Source: Candidatus Eisenbacteria bacterium (GTDB taxonomy: Bacteria > Eisenbacteria > RBG-16-71-46 > CAIMUX01 > JAHJDP01). Taken from it: a stretch of 46,200 nucleotides of DNA. This document shows positions 24,449 through 32,701 of this stretch, one piece after another. The notes beneath the pieces are model-generated. The model searched no databases, had not been told where the DNA came from, and was given only the letters and a program-made list of their open reading frames with translations. The translations under genes were made by a program, and so were the position numbers. Numbering within the stretch: position 1 is the stretch's first letter; each line of letters starts with the position of its first letter. Where the stretch lies: assembly GCA_018831195.1 (NCBI GenBank), contig JAHJDP010000088.1, positions 1 to 46,200 of the forward strand, written 5' to 3'.

Positions 24449-25853
24449 CTCTCTCTCCTTCGGGCATATATTCCGGGTAGCTTATGAGAGCACCGGTTTC
24501 ATTATAAATTTTATCTGATATTGTTTTCTGCCATTTCCCTGATTCGGATCCATGGTGAGTCACTTCGAAATCCCCACCGAGCCTTAGTCGTTGTGCATGA
24601 TAATACCCTTGATACAACTCAGGTTTATTAGAGTCGGTGTTTTTATAAATGCGGCATTTGCCAGAATGACTCCACTCCGTGATCGTGATCGAGCCAATTT
24701 TCATGAAAAGCACCGATTGATTGCCTTGGCTTCCACCCAACGTTGCAGATTGTTCATAGCTGCCCGTCTTGTCATATCTGGCCCGCGCAGAGGCATGGCT
24801 GCCCAAGGCGACCCAGGCATCTTTGACAAATCCATTTTTATAATAGGCATCCCAAAACACGTGACGATAACGCCACATATGCTGCTGGGCCGTTTCGTCC
24901 AAAAGGTTAAAGAATTGCTTCAGTGAGGCGCCAACAAGCCAGCGATAGAGGACGTTCTGGGCTTGCTTGCCGATACCCTGCCAGGCGCCCTTGGAGATTC
25001 GGGGATCTCCAACGGTATCCAAAAGAAAAGATTGAATTGCCTTCTTTAAATTTTCAGGTGGCGTGTCTTCGATAAATGGCTCCAGGAGGGCCTCGGCCAA
25101 CTCCCCCTTCGCTCCCTCGATACGAATTCTATCGCCCTCTCTGGCATATTTGAAGACACGCGTCAGACGGTTTTCTTCTACAGAGCCATTCTCCAATCCA
25201 TTTCTTAATCTCCCGAATATTTCCGAAAATGTAACCTTCGCAAATAACCCCCTTGCCAATTCGTTGACGAGACCGGCCTCCTCATAAATATCAAGTATTG
25301 GTCTATCGCTTTCATAGATGAGCTTGGCCATTCTTTCAGGCCCATTTTTGTCCAAGAGATGGAAATTGTCTTCGCGGAGCCGTGCTTTTCTAAGGCCGAC
25401 CAATTGACACTTCAAGAGATCCTTAACTCCAATTCTTATCGACTCGAAAGTCTGCCAGTCGGTTGGGTAATCGCGGAGAAATACATGCCAGAGAGAAATG
25501 ATCGGGCCGGACCGAGGTTTATTTCGAAGCGTTTGTAGAAGTGCCGAGACAATCTTTGGATTTTTCCCCAGTACCGTTTGTTTTTTCAGTTCATAAAAAA
25601 GGACCCAAGGAGCCTGACGAAGATATTGGGGCGCCAGACTATTCAAATTCCCATTGGATGCAAATTCACGAACGATCGCTTTGTATGTGACTTCGGGATC
25701 AAAGTTCTCCGGTTCAGCTGGAGCAACGTCTTCATAGAGCTTTGACAGCTTTGGCAGTACTTTAGTCATCAATTGGGGCTGGAAGGCTTTGCCCAACTGT
25801 CTGATTTTTTTGAAATTCCACTCAAGAAGATTTTGCTTTAACCCGTCGACCAT
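24432..25853 (-). CDS. zorC: ZorC, EH-signature protein of Zorya type I
   Basis: This encodes 473 residues from the ATG at 25853, with GGTGG eight bases upstream; a GTG four codons earlier would abut the zorB stop. It is mostly helical, then carries the EH_Signature domain: VLYRWLVGASLKQFFNLLDE, MWRYRHVFWDAYY, then SITITEWSHSGKCRIYKN with the named Glu and His, YQGYYHAQRLRLGG and VTHHGSESGKWQKTISDKIY near the C-terminus. ZorC is the cytosolic partner that works with ZorD in Zorya type I. Gene order (after zorA-zorB, overlapping zorD by 17 bases) and the EH signature make the assignment strong. Base composition is low (about 43% GC on sampled lines), unlike the methylase genes upstream. Confidence 0.88.
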   Translation of the reverse strand: MVDGLKQNLLEWNFKKIRQLGKAFQPQLMTKVLPKLSKLYEDVAPAEPENFDPEVTYKAIVREFASNGNLNSLAPQYLRQAPWVLFYELKKQTVLGKNPKIVSALLQTLRNKPRSGPIISLWHVFLRDYPTDWQTFESIRIGVKDLLKCQLVGLRKARLREDNFHLLDKNGPERMAKLIYESDRPILDIYEEAGLVNELARGLFAKVTFSEIFGRLRNGLENGSVEENRLTRVFKYAREGDRIRIEGAKGELAEALLEPFIEDTPPENLKKAIQSFLLDTVGDPRISKGAWQGIGKQAQNVLYRWLVGASLKQFFNLLDETAQQHMWRYRHVFWDAYYKNGFVKDAWVALGSHASARARYDKTGSYEQSATLGGSQGNQSVLFMKIGSITITEWSHSGKCRIYKNTDSNKPELYQGYYHAQRLRLGGDFEVTHHGSESGKWQKTISDKIYNETGALISYPEYMPEGERDGYRY

Positions 25854-25865
25854 TGGATAAACCAC

Positions 25866-26669
25866 CTACTGAATTTTTGATTTTTCGGCGAGACGGCGTT
25901 CCACCTCTTCTACAACCTCAGGAGAGGTTCGCGGAGGTGTCATGATAAACCTGAGATCAATTCGCCTATTTCCCGCCCGGCCTTCCGGAGTGAGATTTGT
26001 ACTCTGATCTCCTCCAACGGGTCTGCGATCTGCATACCCACTTACACTAAAGATAGGCTGTCCCCTGGCATTGCGCAGAGAGTCAAGCTCCGCTCTCTGC
26101 GCCATCATTTCCTTGTAAGCACTCATCGCCCGCTGCGTCGACAGATCCCAGTTATCCTTGTATGGGCAGGCGGGGCCCAGAGGAATTGGATCGGTATGTC
26201 CCTCGATAAAAATGGCCTCGACCTTCCCCTTAAATTTGTTTTCATTATCGGGCGGGGGAAATTCCGGCGGTGGTGCCCCCGTATAGCGCGGTAACACGGT
26301 CGCCAATACATGCGACAATTTTGACATCGCATTTTGGCCGGATGGGCTTACCTCGGCACTGCCCGAAGCGAATAGGATCTTTTCAGGGATTCGCAAAATA
26401 CCATGCTCCGGGTCTACCACAACATGGATGCCCTCACGTTTCATCTGCTCCGCAACATCTTCAAGAAGTTCCCGCCTTACTTGAAAGGCATTGGTCATGT
26501 CCGTTACAACACGCTTTTGCTCTCGAGTGACCCGGTTCAATTCATAGGCAAAGACCATAACAATGAGGATAAAAACAAAAAGGAGGCCGGCCATCAGATC
26601 GCTCACAGACATACTTTGCCCGCCCCAGGGCTTTCCTTCTGCTGATCTCTGTAACGGCAACCTTCTCAC
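25866..26669 (-). CDS. zorB: ZorB, MotB/OmpA-like stator subunit of Zorya
   Basis: This encodes 267 residues from a GTG start preceded by GGGGGGAG. A single membrane helix (SVSDLMAGLLFVFILIVMVF, about 21-40) carries Asp24 directly at its entrance, the position of the ion-carrying aspartate in MotB and ZorB. The C-terminal half is an OmpA-type peptidoglycan-binding domain: KILFASGSAEVSPSGQNAMS, AIFIEGHTDPIPLG, NWDLSTQRAMSAYKEMMAQR, VSGYADRRPVGG and GNRRIDLRFIM. With ZorA it forms a membrane motor-like complex anchored in the cell wall that senses phage entry. It lies 65 bases after zorA. Confidence 0.92.
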   Translation of the reverse strand: MRRLPLQRSAEGKPWGGQSMSVSDLMAGLLFVFILIVMVFAYELNRVTREQKRVVTDMTNAFQVRRELLEDVAEQMKREGIHVVVDPEHGILRIPEKILFASGSAEVSPSGQNAMSKLSHVLATVLPRYTGAPPPEFPPPDNENKFKGKVEAIFIEGHTDPIPLGPACPYKDNWDLSTQRAMSAYKEMMAQRAELDSLRNARGQPIFSVSGYADRRPVGGDQSTNLTPEGRAGNRRIDLRFIMTPPRTSPEVVEEVERRLAEKSKIQ

Positions 26670-26734
26670 TTGCTCTAACTCCCCCCTGGAATCTTCGTTA
26701 TAGTCACATACTAATATTCAACCAAAATCCTCTT

Positions 26735-28555
26735 CTAATCCTTTGCAGCCTGTAATTCCTCAACCGCTGCATTCAATTCCTGAATGGCGCCTGACAGCAT
26801 CTGGGTGGCGCTACTCAAGCTTGTATCAAGATCTCTTACGAAATCTCTAATCTGATTCGTATAAGCCTCTACTCCGACATTTATTTCCTCAAAAGCCTTG
26901 GATAAAGCCCCATCCAGGCCCTCAAAACGATCGGACAAATCAACCCATGCCTTTCTTTGCTGATCGCTACCTTCTTGAAGAGAGGATGTTGCTTTGTCTA
27001 GATTAGCTGTCAAACCTAAAATTCCATGGAATGCAACCTGTTGAGCTTCCAAGGAAGCAATCATCCCTTTGGCTACTTCCTCCACTGGCCTCGCAGCATT
27101 TTCAAGAGAGCGATTCGCCGTGTCAATGTGGTCAATTGTCGTATGAAGATCCTGAAATGCTTGTCTGGACATTGTTGCGAGATTCTCCGCATCTTTGACC
27201 GATGCCGAAAAGCTATTGATTGAGGAGCCAAACTTGCCGATCTGCTTCTCTAACTCCCCCGCGCCTGATATGAGACTCTCACCAACTTGGGTTGCTGCTC
27301 CCTGTATCTTTGAGCTGGCGCCCGAGGCGGCCTGCTGCAAATTATCCCCTGCTTTGACTGCAGCCATGGTCACTGTCGAGGCAAGATTTGAGATCTGGCC
27401 TTCAATACGTTGCATGATTTGATTCATCGCCTCGTCGTTCGAACGGCGGGTTTCACTCATTTGGCTCGTAACTTCTCTGATAAGGGCCCTCATTTCATCC
27501 GCCGCCGATTTCGATGCCGCCACGAAACCTTCCCCCGCCTCATTTCCGGCGCCGGTCAGTCTGTCCGCAGTCTCCTTCATGCTATGTCCCAGCTCCCTGA
27601 GGGTGTCACCAATCGCGGTCATCTCCGTCCCGGCGGCTCCGGACAACGTGTTCTTGAATTCCGCGACCATGTCACGCAGCAGTTTTTCCTGCCCCTCTTG
27701 CCGATCAGCCTTTATGCCTTCGAGAGCGGTGATAGAGCGCTCCAAGAGTGGGCCAAACCGCCCCGCCAGACGCTCATCCAGGGCAGAAGAAATGGATATG
27801 GCAAGATCGGTATTGAATCTCTCAAGCTGTACCGTTTGCCGTTTCGATTCGCTGAGATTTTCCTGGGTCAGGCCTTCTATTGTTACTCGTTCCAGATGGG
27901 CATCGAGAATGTCACACCATTCTTCTATCCCGACTTGTATTTTGTATAGCCATGATTTCATTTTCCAAGAAACGATCAGCGAGAAAAACAAACCAACTAA
28001 GGAAGTTGAAAATGCCAATGACGCGCCACCCAATAGGTTCGACAAGGCCCCCCTCATTAGCTCAACTTCGGCAGAGACAAGTCCCGCCCTCGCCAAAAAT
28101 ATGCCGATAGTTAAACCAACAAATGTTCCCAGAATTCCCGTTCCAGTAAGGTAATTGGGGAATTCATTATAGAAACGAAGATCTACATTATTCTCGACAA
28201 TGGTTGTAAAGTTAAAAAAGTAGTTCGAGTCAACGGTCGATTTAATTTTCTGGGTTTCATCTTTATGAGGATAAACCAGAGCCTTCTTAAATTCCGTCCA
28301 GGACGGCTCGATGGCCGGTGTCGCCGTAGCAAAGGCATTAAAATCCTCAAAGCCTTTGACGAAGGCTTCAGAACACTCGATTGACTTTATCTTCTCTTTC
28401 GCTTTTTCGACGAGAACCTTGAGCGGCTTTGTCTTCCGCCGGAAACCCAAGTAGTAGGCGGAGAGGGCCCAAATGATGATAATCAGACACCAGCCGACGG
28501 CTAATGCGGCCGTCCAGCCAAACTCTGCGTACTTTTCAACAATCCACTCCAGCAT
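26735..28555 (-). CDS. zorA: ZorA, MotA-like stator subunit of Zorya with long cytoplasmic tail
   Basis: This encodes 606 residues, with GGAGGTGAA directly before the ATG. The first membrane helix is at about 15-37 (AALAVGWCLIIIIWALSAYY). The MotA/TolQ/ExbB core follows with helices near 137-158 (LTGTGILGTFVGLTIGIFLA) and 170-195 (NLLGGASLAFSTSLVGLFFS). Residues ~215-606 form a long, regular helical tail rich in Ala, Glu, Gln and Ser (ATQVGESLISGAGELEKQIG), as in ZorA, where the tail is required for defence. The gene begins 38 bases after the methylase stop with no sign of a terminator, which is what joins the two defence modules. GC falls abruptly here (one line, 27961-28020, is 37%). Confidence 0.92.
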   Translation of the reverse strand: MLEWIVEKYAEFGWTAALAVGWCLIIIIWALSAYYLGFRRKTKPLKVLVEKAKEKIKSIECSEAFVKGFEDFNAFATATPAIEPSWTEFKKALVYPHKDETQKIKSTVDSNYFFNFTTIVENNVDLRFYNEFPNYLTGTGILGTFVGLTIGIFLARAGLVSAEVELMRGALSNLLGGASLAFSTSLVGLFFSLIVSWKMKSWLYKIQVGIEEWCDILDAHLERVTIEGLTQENLSESKRQTVQLERFNTDLAISISSALDERLAGRFGPLLERSITALEGIKADRQEGQEKLLRDMVAEFKNTLSGAAGTEMTAIGDTLRELGHSMKETADRLTGAGNEAGEGFVAASKSAADEMRALIREVTSQMSETRRSNDEAMNQIMQRIEGQISNLASTVTMAAVKAGDNLQQAASGASSKIQGAATQVGESLISGAGELEKQIGKFGSSINSFSASVKDAENLATMSRQAFQDLHTTIDHIDTANRSLENAARPVEEVAKGMIASLEAQQVAFHGILGLTANLDKATSSLQEGSDQQRKAWVDLSDRFEGLDGALSKAFEEINVGVEAYTNQIRDFVRDLDTSLSSATQMLSGAIQELNAAVEELQAAKD

Positions 28556-28593
28556 TTCACCTCCACATCAATTCACATTGACAAACAACCAAA

Positions 28594-31500
28594 TCACTTC
28601 GGCGGATGAGCCAGGCTGGGATCGCCGGGGGGCGGATCCAAGCGGGTCTTGTATGGCTTGCCGGTCTTCATGGCCGCGGCCATCTCGTCGTAGATTTCGA
28701 GGATGACGCGCTTGGTGCGGTATTCACCGTGCTTTTTCTCGTCTTTACGTTTCACGATGGGGAAAGTGTCCATGATGTAATCGACGTCGTCGCGGTTGAT
28801 GCCGTAGAGATGAAAGTAGGCGGCGTCGAGCTCGCAGCGGATGAGGAAGCGGCGGGCGGGATCATAGCGGAAGGGCGGATGGTCCAAATTGAATTCTTTT
28901 GCATAATGACCGAGTTCATTTGCTACATATATCATTTCTAAGGATCTGGATCCCACCCACTCGCCAAGATCAATGAATGTATCCCTATTCTTTGAATCAT
29001 AATCAGAGGGGTCGAGAGTTGGAAATTGGTTGAGATAATTATAGGTCAAATGTATACCGCCAATCTTCTGTCTTGCTGCATAGTCGAGCGCAAATGTTGA
29101 CAAGTTTGCGAGAAGATCAGCGACTTTTCCCCCATGTCGTAGCTGAATTAGCAGAAGGGGACAAGTGTGCCCCACCCCCACCCTTGGCACAACCCCCGCA
29201 ATCACCGTCCGCTCATCCGTGCTCCGGCAAATATCCCGCCAGCCCAGCAACCACCCCCGATCCCATTTCCCCGCCAGGCGCTGTTCCACCTCCGTTTCCG
29301 CCACCCAATAGCGCGGCATCGGCGCGTAGTTGGGGTCTTGCAAGCGCGCCAGCGGGACGTCGGGAAGCTGGGTGCTCTTGGAGTCCTCCGGCAGATCGGC
29401 GTAGTCGCCGAAACGGTGGTTGAAATGATGAATCATCTTCGCTTCGTACAACGGCAAGTACCGCTCCTTCCCCCGCGCAAAGATGTTCCCCTTCAGCTTG
29501 AAGCCGGCGCCCTCGAGTTCGTCCCGGGTGCGGAAGAGGCCGGAGTCGTTGGACATATGAAACATCGTCGCAAAACGAATCCCCCACGGGTTCTCCTCCG
29601 GCCGCCCATCCCGCGCCTCGCGGATCAATACCGGCACCCGCTGATAGATCCCCTTGGTGATCTCGGCGTCGCGCCGCGTCCGGAAGATCGGGCAGGTGCG
29701 CGTGTTGGGATTCAGCAGCTCCAGGTCTTCGGCCGACAAGGTGAAACGCCGGTTCTCCTCGCGCAGATCGGAGACCTGGTGCGCGAAGAAGACAAACTCG
29801 GCCCCCTCACCGGCCGGCCGCCCCGACCCGGCCAGGGTGAGGAGGCAGAATTTATAGCTGCGATGAACTCCCTGAAATATCCCATTCCGGTTTTCAAAAT
29901 CGTAGAGGCTCACCAGCGAGCGCTTGTCCATCAGATCCTGAAAGAAAAACTTCGTCGTGTCGTCCGTCGCAATCCCCGACGGAACAATACAGCCCGAGCG
30001 CCCGGCCGGACCGGCCAGATCCCGGATGAGTTCAGCGAAGACGGCGTAGGTGTTGACGTCGCCGCGGCCGCCGAGCGGGTAACGCGCCGAATCGCGAACG
30101 ATGTGGCTGGCCCCCTCGGCTTCCCGCTTGGCTTCCTGGAAGGCCTGCGACAGTTCGGGATTCGTCTTTATCAATTTATTGATCAACCGGCCGCGGGCGG
30201 CGGCGTTGGGGGCGGTGGCGACCTCCGGGTCCCGCGTGGCGAAGAATTCCTTTTCTTGTAATTTGATCCGCTCCCATGGTGGATTCCCCAGCACCGCGTC
30301 GAATCCGCCCGACCAGCCGCACTTATCATTCGAGGGCCGCTCCGATCCTTCCGGCACCTGAAAGACCTCGGGGAAGGCGAGATGCCAGTGGAAGAATTGG
30401 TAACGCTCCCGCAGCCGCTCGATCTCATTCACGACAGAACGCGCCACCCGCTCGGGGTCGGCCTCGATCCGCCGGAAGAGGTCCGAGGTAATGCCGTGCG
30501 CCGAAGAGGATCCGGCCGCGTCGCCGTCCAATGCTCCGCCGGGGGCCGATCCGTCTTTCTTCCAGACGAAGGCGGCGCACCAGGCGTCGGCGGCGAGGCG
30601 TTTCTCACGATACGCGGCCGACGCCACCGTCTCCTGATAGAGCCGCCTCTTCTTCTCGTGCGCGCCGGGCGAGTCATCGGCCGCGTCGCGCAGCAGTGAG
30701 AAGGTGTCCGACAGCGCCCGCATCCCCTTGGGCGGAGCCTCGCGGAAGAGCGATTGCTGGCCATGGCGCTCCACCTTGTTTTGTTTCTTCAAGGCGGCGC
30801 AGATCTTCTTGTCGTCCCCCTGGATCGGCTTGAAAGCGTCGTCGGGAATGCCATCGGCCATGAGGGCCGGGGTCGCGCCGAGCAAAGAGTTGCCGCACTG
30901 GATATGATGATCCAAGAATGTTAAAGTCTTGCCCGGCTCCAGCGCCTCCATCCAGAGATTGATCTTGCACAATTCCACCGTCATCGGATTGATGTCGACG
31001 CCGTAGATGCAGCGGCCGATCACATCGCGGATCGCGCTGCGGCGGGCCTCGGCGGAGGGCTCCTCCTCATCGGTTCTGACGGCGGCGAGGCGTTTGGCGA
31101 GGCGCTGCGCGGCGGCGACGAGGAAATGCCCCGATCCGCAGGCCGGGTCGCAGATCTTGAGATCGAGCAGGGCCTGCTCGGCCGCGGCGGCGTCTTTCTT
31201 CGCGACGGCGTCGTCGGCGACGGGGTCGAGGGCCGAGTCGAGCAGGCAGCGGATCAGCTCGGTCGGCGTGTAATACGATCCGGTCGTCTTGCGGTCGCTG
31301 CCGGCGGCGATATCGAGGCGGAAGATATGGCCGCCGTTCACCGTGGGGTGCTGTTCGAGCAGCGACTCGTAGACCGATCCGAGCTCTTCCGCGCCGAGGT
31401 TGCGGTAATCGATCGGCCGGCGCCCATGCCCATCCTCCATATAAGAGAGGTGGCGGATGGCGTCCAGCAGGTCGCGGTTGCCGATATCCGCCGTTTCCAA

Positions 31501-32643
31501 ATCGCGGATCGCGTCCGGGGAGAAGAGAAATCCGCCCAATGCGGGAAGGCCCAATTCACCGCAGGCGTCATGCAGGCGGGTGAGGACCTCTTTCAGGCCC
31601 TGGTAGAGATCGGCGTGGTTCGATCCGCGGATCCGGTCGGCGAGGCGGCGCAGGCGCTTGGTTGAATAATGTTCGCGGTAGATCTCCTGGATCGCGGCGG
31701 CCGTTCCGGGCATGAGGAGCAGCTCGCGGTCCTCGGCGACGAAGAGAAAGAGCAGGCGGTAGACCATGCGCAGGATCTGGTGGTAGTAATCCTCGACCGC
31801 GCCGTTTCCGGCGGCGATCCGCTCCCGCAATGTTTCATTTTTCGGATGGCGCAGGAAGCCGGTTCCCAGCGCCTCGATCGCCTGCTCCACGCCGTCGCGC
31901 AGGTGGTCGAGGACACGGCTCCCCTCCTCGACGGCGGTCTGGTACCAGCGCTCCAGCCAGCACTGCTCCGGGCGCTCCCCCTCGGGGACCTCGATTCGCG
32001 ATTGATGCGCCAGCATCCAGAACAGCACAAAGTCGGAGTAGACCTCCCCCTCCATCATCGCCTGCAGGTCGAACTCGATGTAGGCGGCGCGGCTGAGGCT
32101 GACATTGTCGCGCAGGATGCGCAGGCTGAGGCCGTTTGAGGCGAATCCCCAAAGATAGTCGTCCGATCGGTTGAGGAATTCCTGAATGAGGCTGTGGGGG
32201 CTGACGCGGGCGGCGCCGCGCACGCCGGTCGAGCGCCGGTCGAGCGGCCGGCGGAACGAGACGAGGTGGATCGGCGTCTGGTCCCAGAGATGGCTGATGG
32301 CGTAATGGCGCCCCTCCATCTCGATGGCGCGCTGCGGGCGCAGGCGGCCGTAGCCGAGCTCCTGGAAGAGGATCAGCAGCCAGCGCTCGCGGGTGAGGCT
32401 CGTGCCGGAATCCGATTCGGGCAGATTCTCCATCGCCGCGCTGAAACCGCTCCAGGCGCCGAGCAGACGGTTCCAGGCGCGGTTGGCCGCTTCGTTGATC
32501 CGCTCGCGCTTGGCCAGGTGGTAGGCGTCGGGGGTGAGGCCCTTGAGGGAGCCGTCGCCCTGGATCATCCGCTGCAAGAGGTCGGGGGGGAGAAAGGCCC
32601 CCTCGATTTTCACCGTGCTGAAGGTGTCCGTTCGTCTCGACAT
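28594..32643 (-). CDS. drmMI: Eco57I-type DNA adenine methyltransferase, DrmMI-like
   Basis: This encodes 1349 residues. An N-terminal ~450-residue helical region precedes the SAM-binding motif LKICDPACGSGHFLVAAAQR (near 488) and the catalytic motif DAVLGNPPWERIKLQEKEFF (near 790), the NPPW signature of N6-adenine methylases. The C-terminal ~450 residues should contain the target-recognition region (GGIHLTYNYLNQFPTLDPSD, near 1200). Size and layout match the large adenine methylase DrmMI of class 1 DISARM, which marks host DNA; PglX-type methylases are the alternative. It lies 58 bases after the SNF2 helicase gene and 38 before zorA. Composition is ~68% GC except for one internal low-GC patch. 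The ribosome site is weak, so the start may be later (ATG at codon 26). Confidence 0.8.
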   Translation of the reverse strand: MSRRTDTFSTVKIEGAFLPPDLLQRMIQGDGSLKGLTPDAYHLAKRERINEAANRAWNRLLGAWSGFSAAMENLPESDSGTSLTRERWLLILFQELGYGRLRPQRAIEMEGRHYAISHLWDQTPIHLVSFRRPLDRRSTGVRGAARVSPHSLIQEFLNRSDDYLWGFASNGLSLRILRDNVSLSRAAYIEFDLQAMMEGEVYSDFVLFWMLAHQSRIEVPEGERPEQCWLERWYQTAVEEGSRVLDHLRDGVEQAIEALGTGFLRHPKNETLRERIAAGNGAVEDYYHQILRMVYRLLFLFVAEDRELLLMPGTAAAIQEIYREHYSTKRLRRLADRIRGSNHADLYQGLKEVLTRLHDACGELGLPALGGFLFSPDAIRDLETADIGNRDLLDAIRHLSYMEDGHGRRPIDYRNLGAEELGSVYESLLEQHPTVNGGHIFRLDIAAGSDRKTTGSYYTPTELIRCLLDSALDPVADDAVAKKDAAAAEQALLDLKICDPACGSGHFLVAAAQRLAKRLAAVRTDEEEPSAEARRSAIRDVIGRCIYGVDINPMTVELCKINLWMEALEPGKTLTFLDHHIQCGNSLLGATPALMADGIPDDAFKPIQGDDKKICAALKKQNKVERHGQQSLFREAPPKGMRALSDTFSLLRDAADDSPGAHEKKRRLYQETVASAAYREKRLAADAWCAAFVWKKDGSAPGGALDGDAAGSSSAHGITSDLFRRIEADPERVARSVVNEIERLRERYQFFHWHLAFPEVFQVPEGSERPSNDKCGWSGGFDAVLGNPPWERIKLQEKEFFATRDPEVATAPNAAARGRLINKLIKTNPELSQAFQEAKREAEGASHIVRDSARYPLGGRGDVNTYAVFAELIRDLAGPAGRSGCIVPSGIATDDTTKFFFQDLMDKRSLVSLYDFENRNGIFQGVHRSYKFCLLTLAGSGRPAGEGAEFVFFAHQVSDLREENRRFTLSAEDLELLNPNTRTCPIFRTRRDAEITKGIYQRVPVLIREARDGRPEENPWGIRFATMFHMSNDSGLFRTRDELEGAGFKLKGNIFARGKERYLPLYEAKMIHHFNHRFGDYADLPEDSKSTQLPDVPLARLQDPNYAPMPRYWVAETEVEQRLAGKWDRGWLLGWRDICRSTDERTVIAGVVPRVGVGHTCPLLLIQLRHGGKVADLLANLSTFALDYAARQKIGGIHLTYNYLNQFPTLDPSDYDSKNRDTFIDLGEWVGSRSLEMIYVANELGHYAKEFNLDHPPFRYDPARRFLIRCELDAAYFHLYGINRDDVDYIMDTFPIVKRKDEKKHGEYRTKRVILEIYDEMAAAMKTGKPYKTRLDPPPGDPSLAHPPK
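28880..29165 (-). other. low-GC patch inside the methylase gene (putative target-recognition region)
   Basis: Lines 28921-29160 contain 103 G/C in 240 bases (43%), while the lines at 28801-28860 and 29221-29280 are each 41/60 (68%). The patch encodes about residues 1160-1254, around the NYLNQFPTLDP segment. The reading frame is unbroken across both edges. Confidence 0.7.
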
Positions 32644-32701
32644 CGAATGTGGTTCTTTCTCCGTGCTGTTCCGTGACGCCTCTTATACAATGCCCCGCCC
32701 G

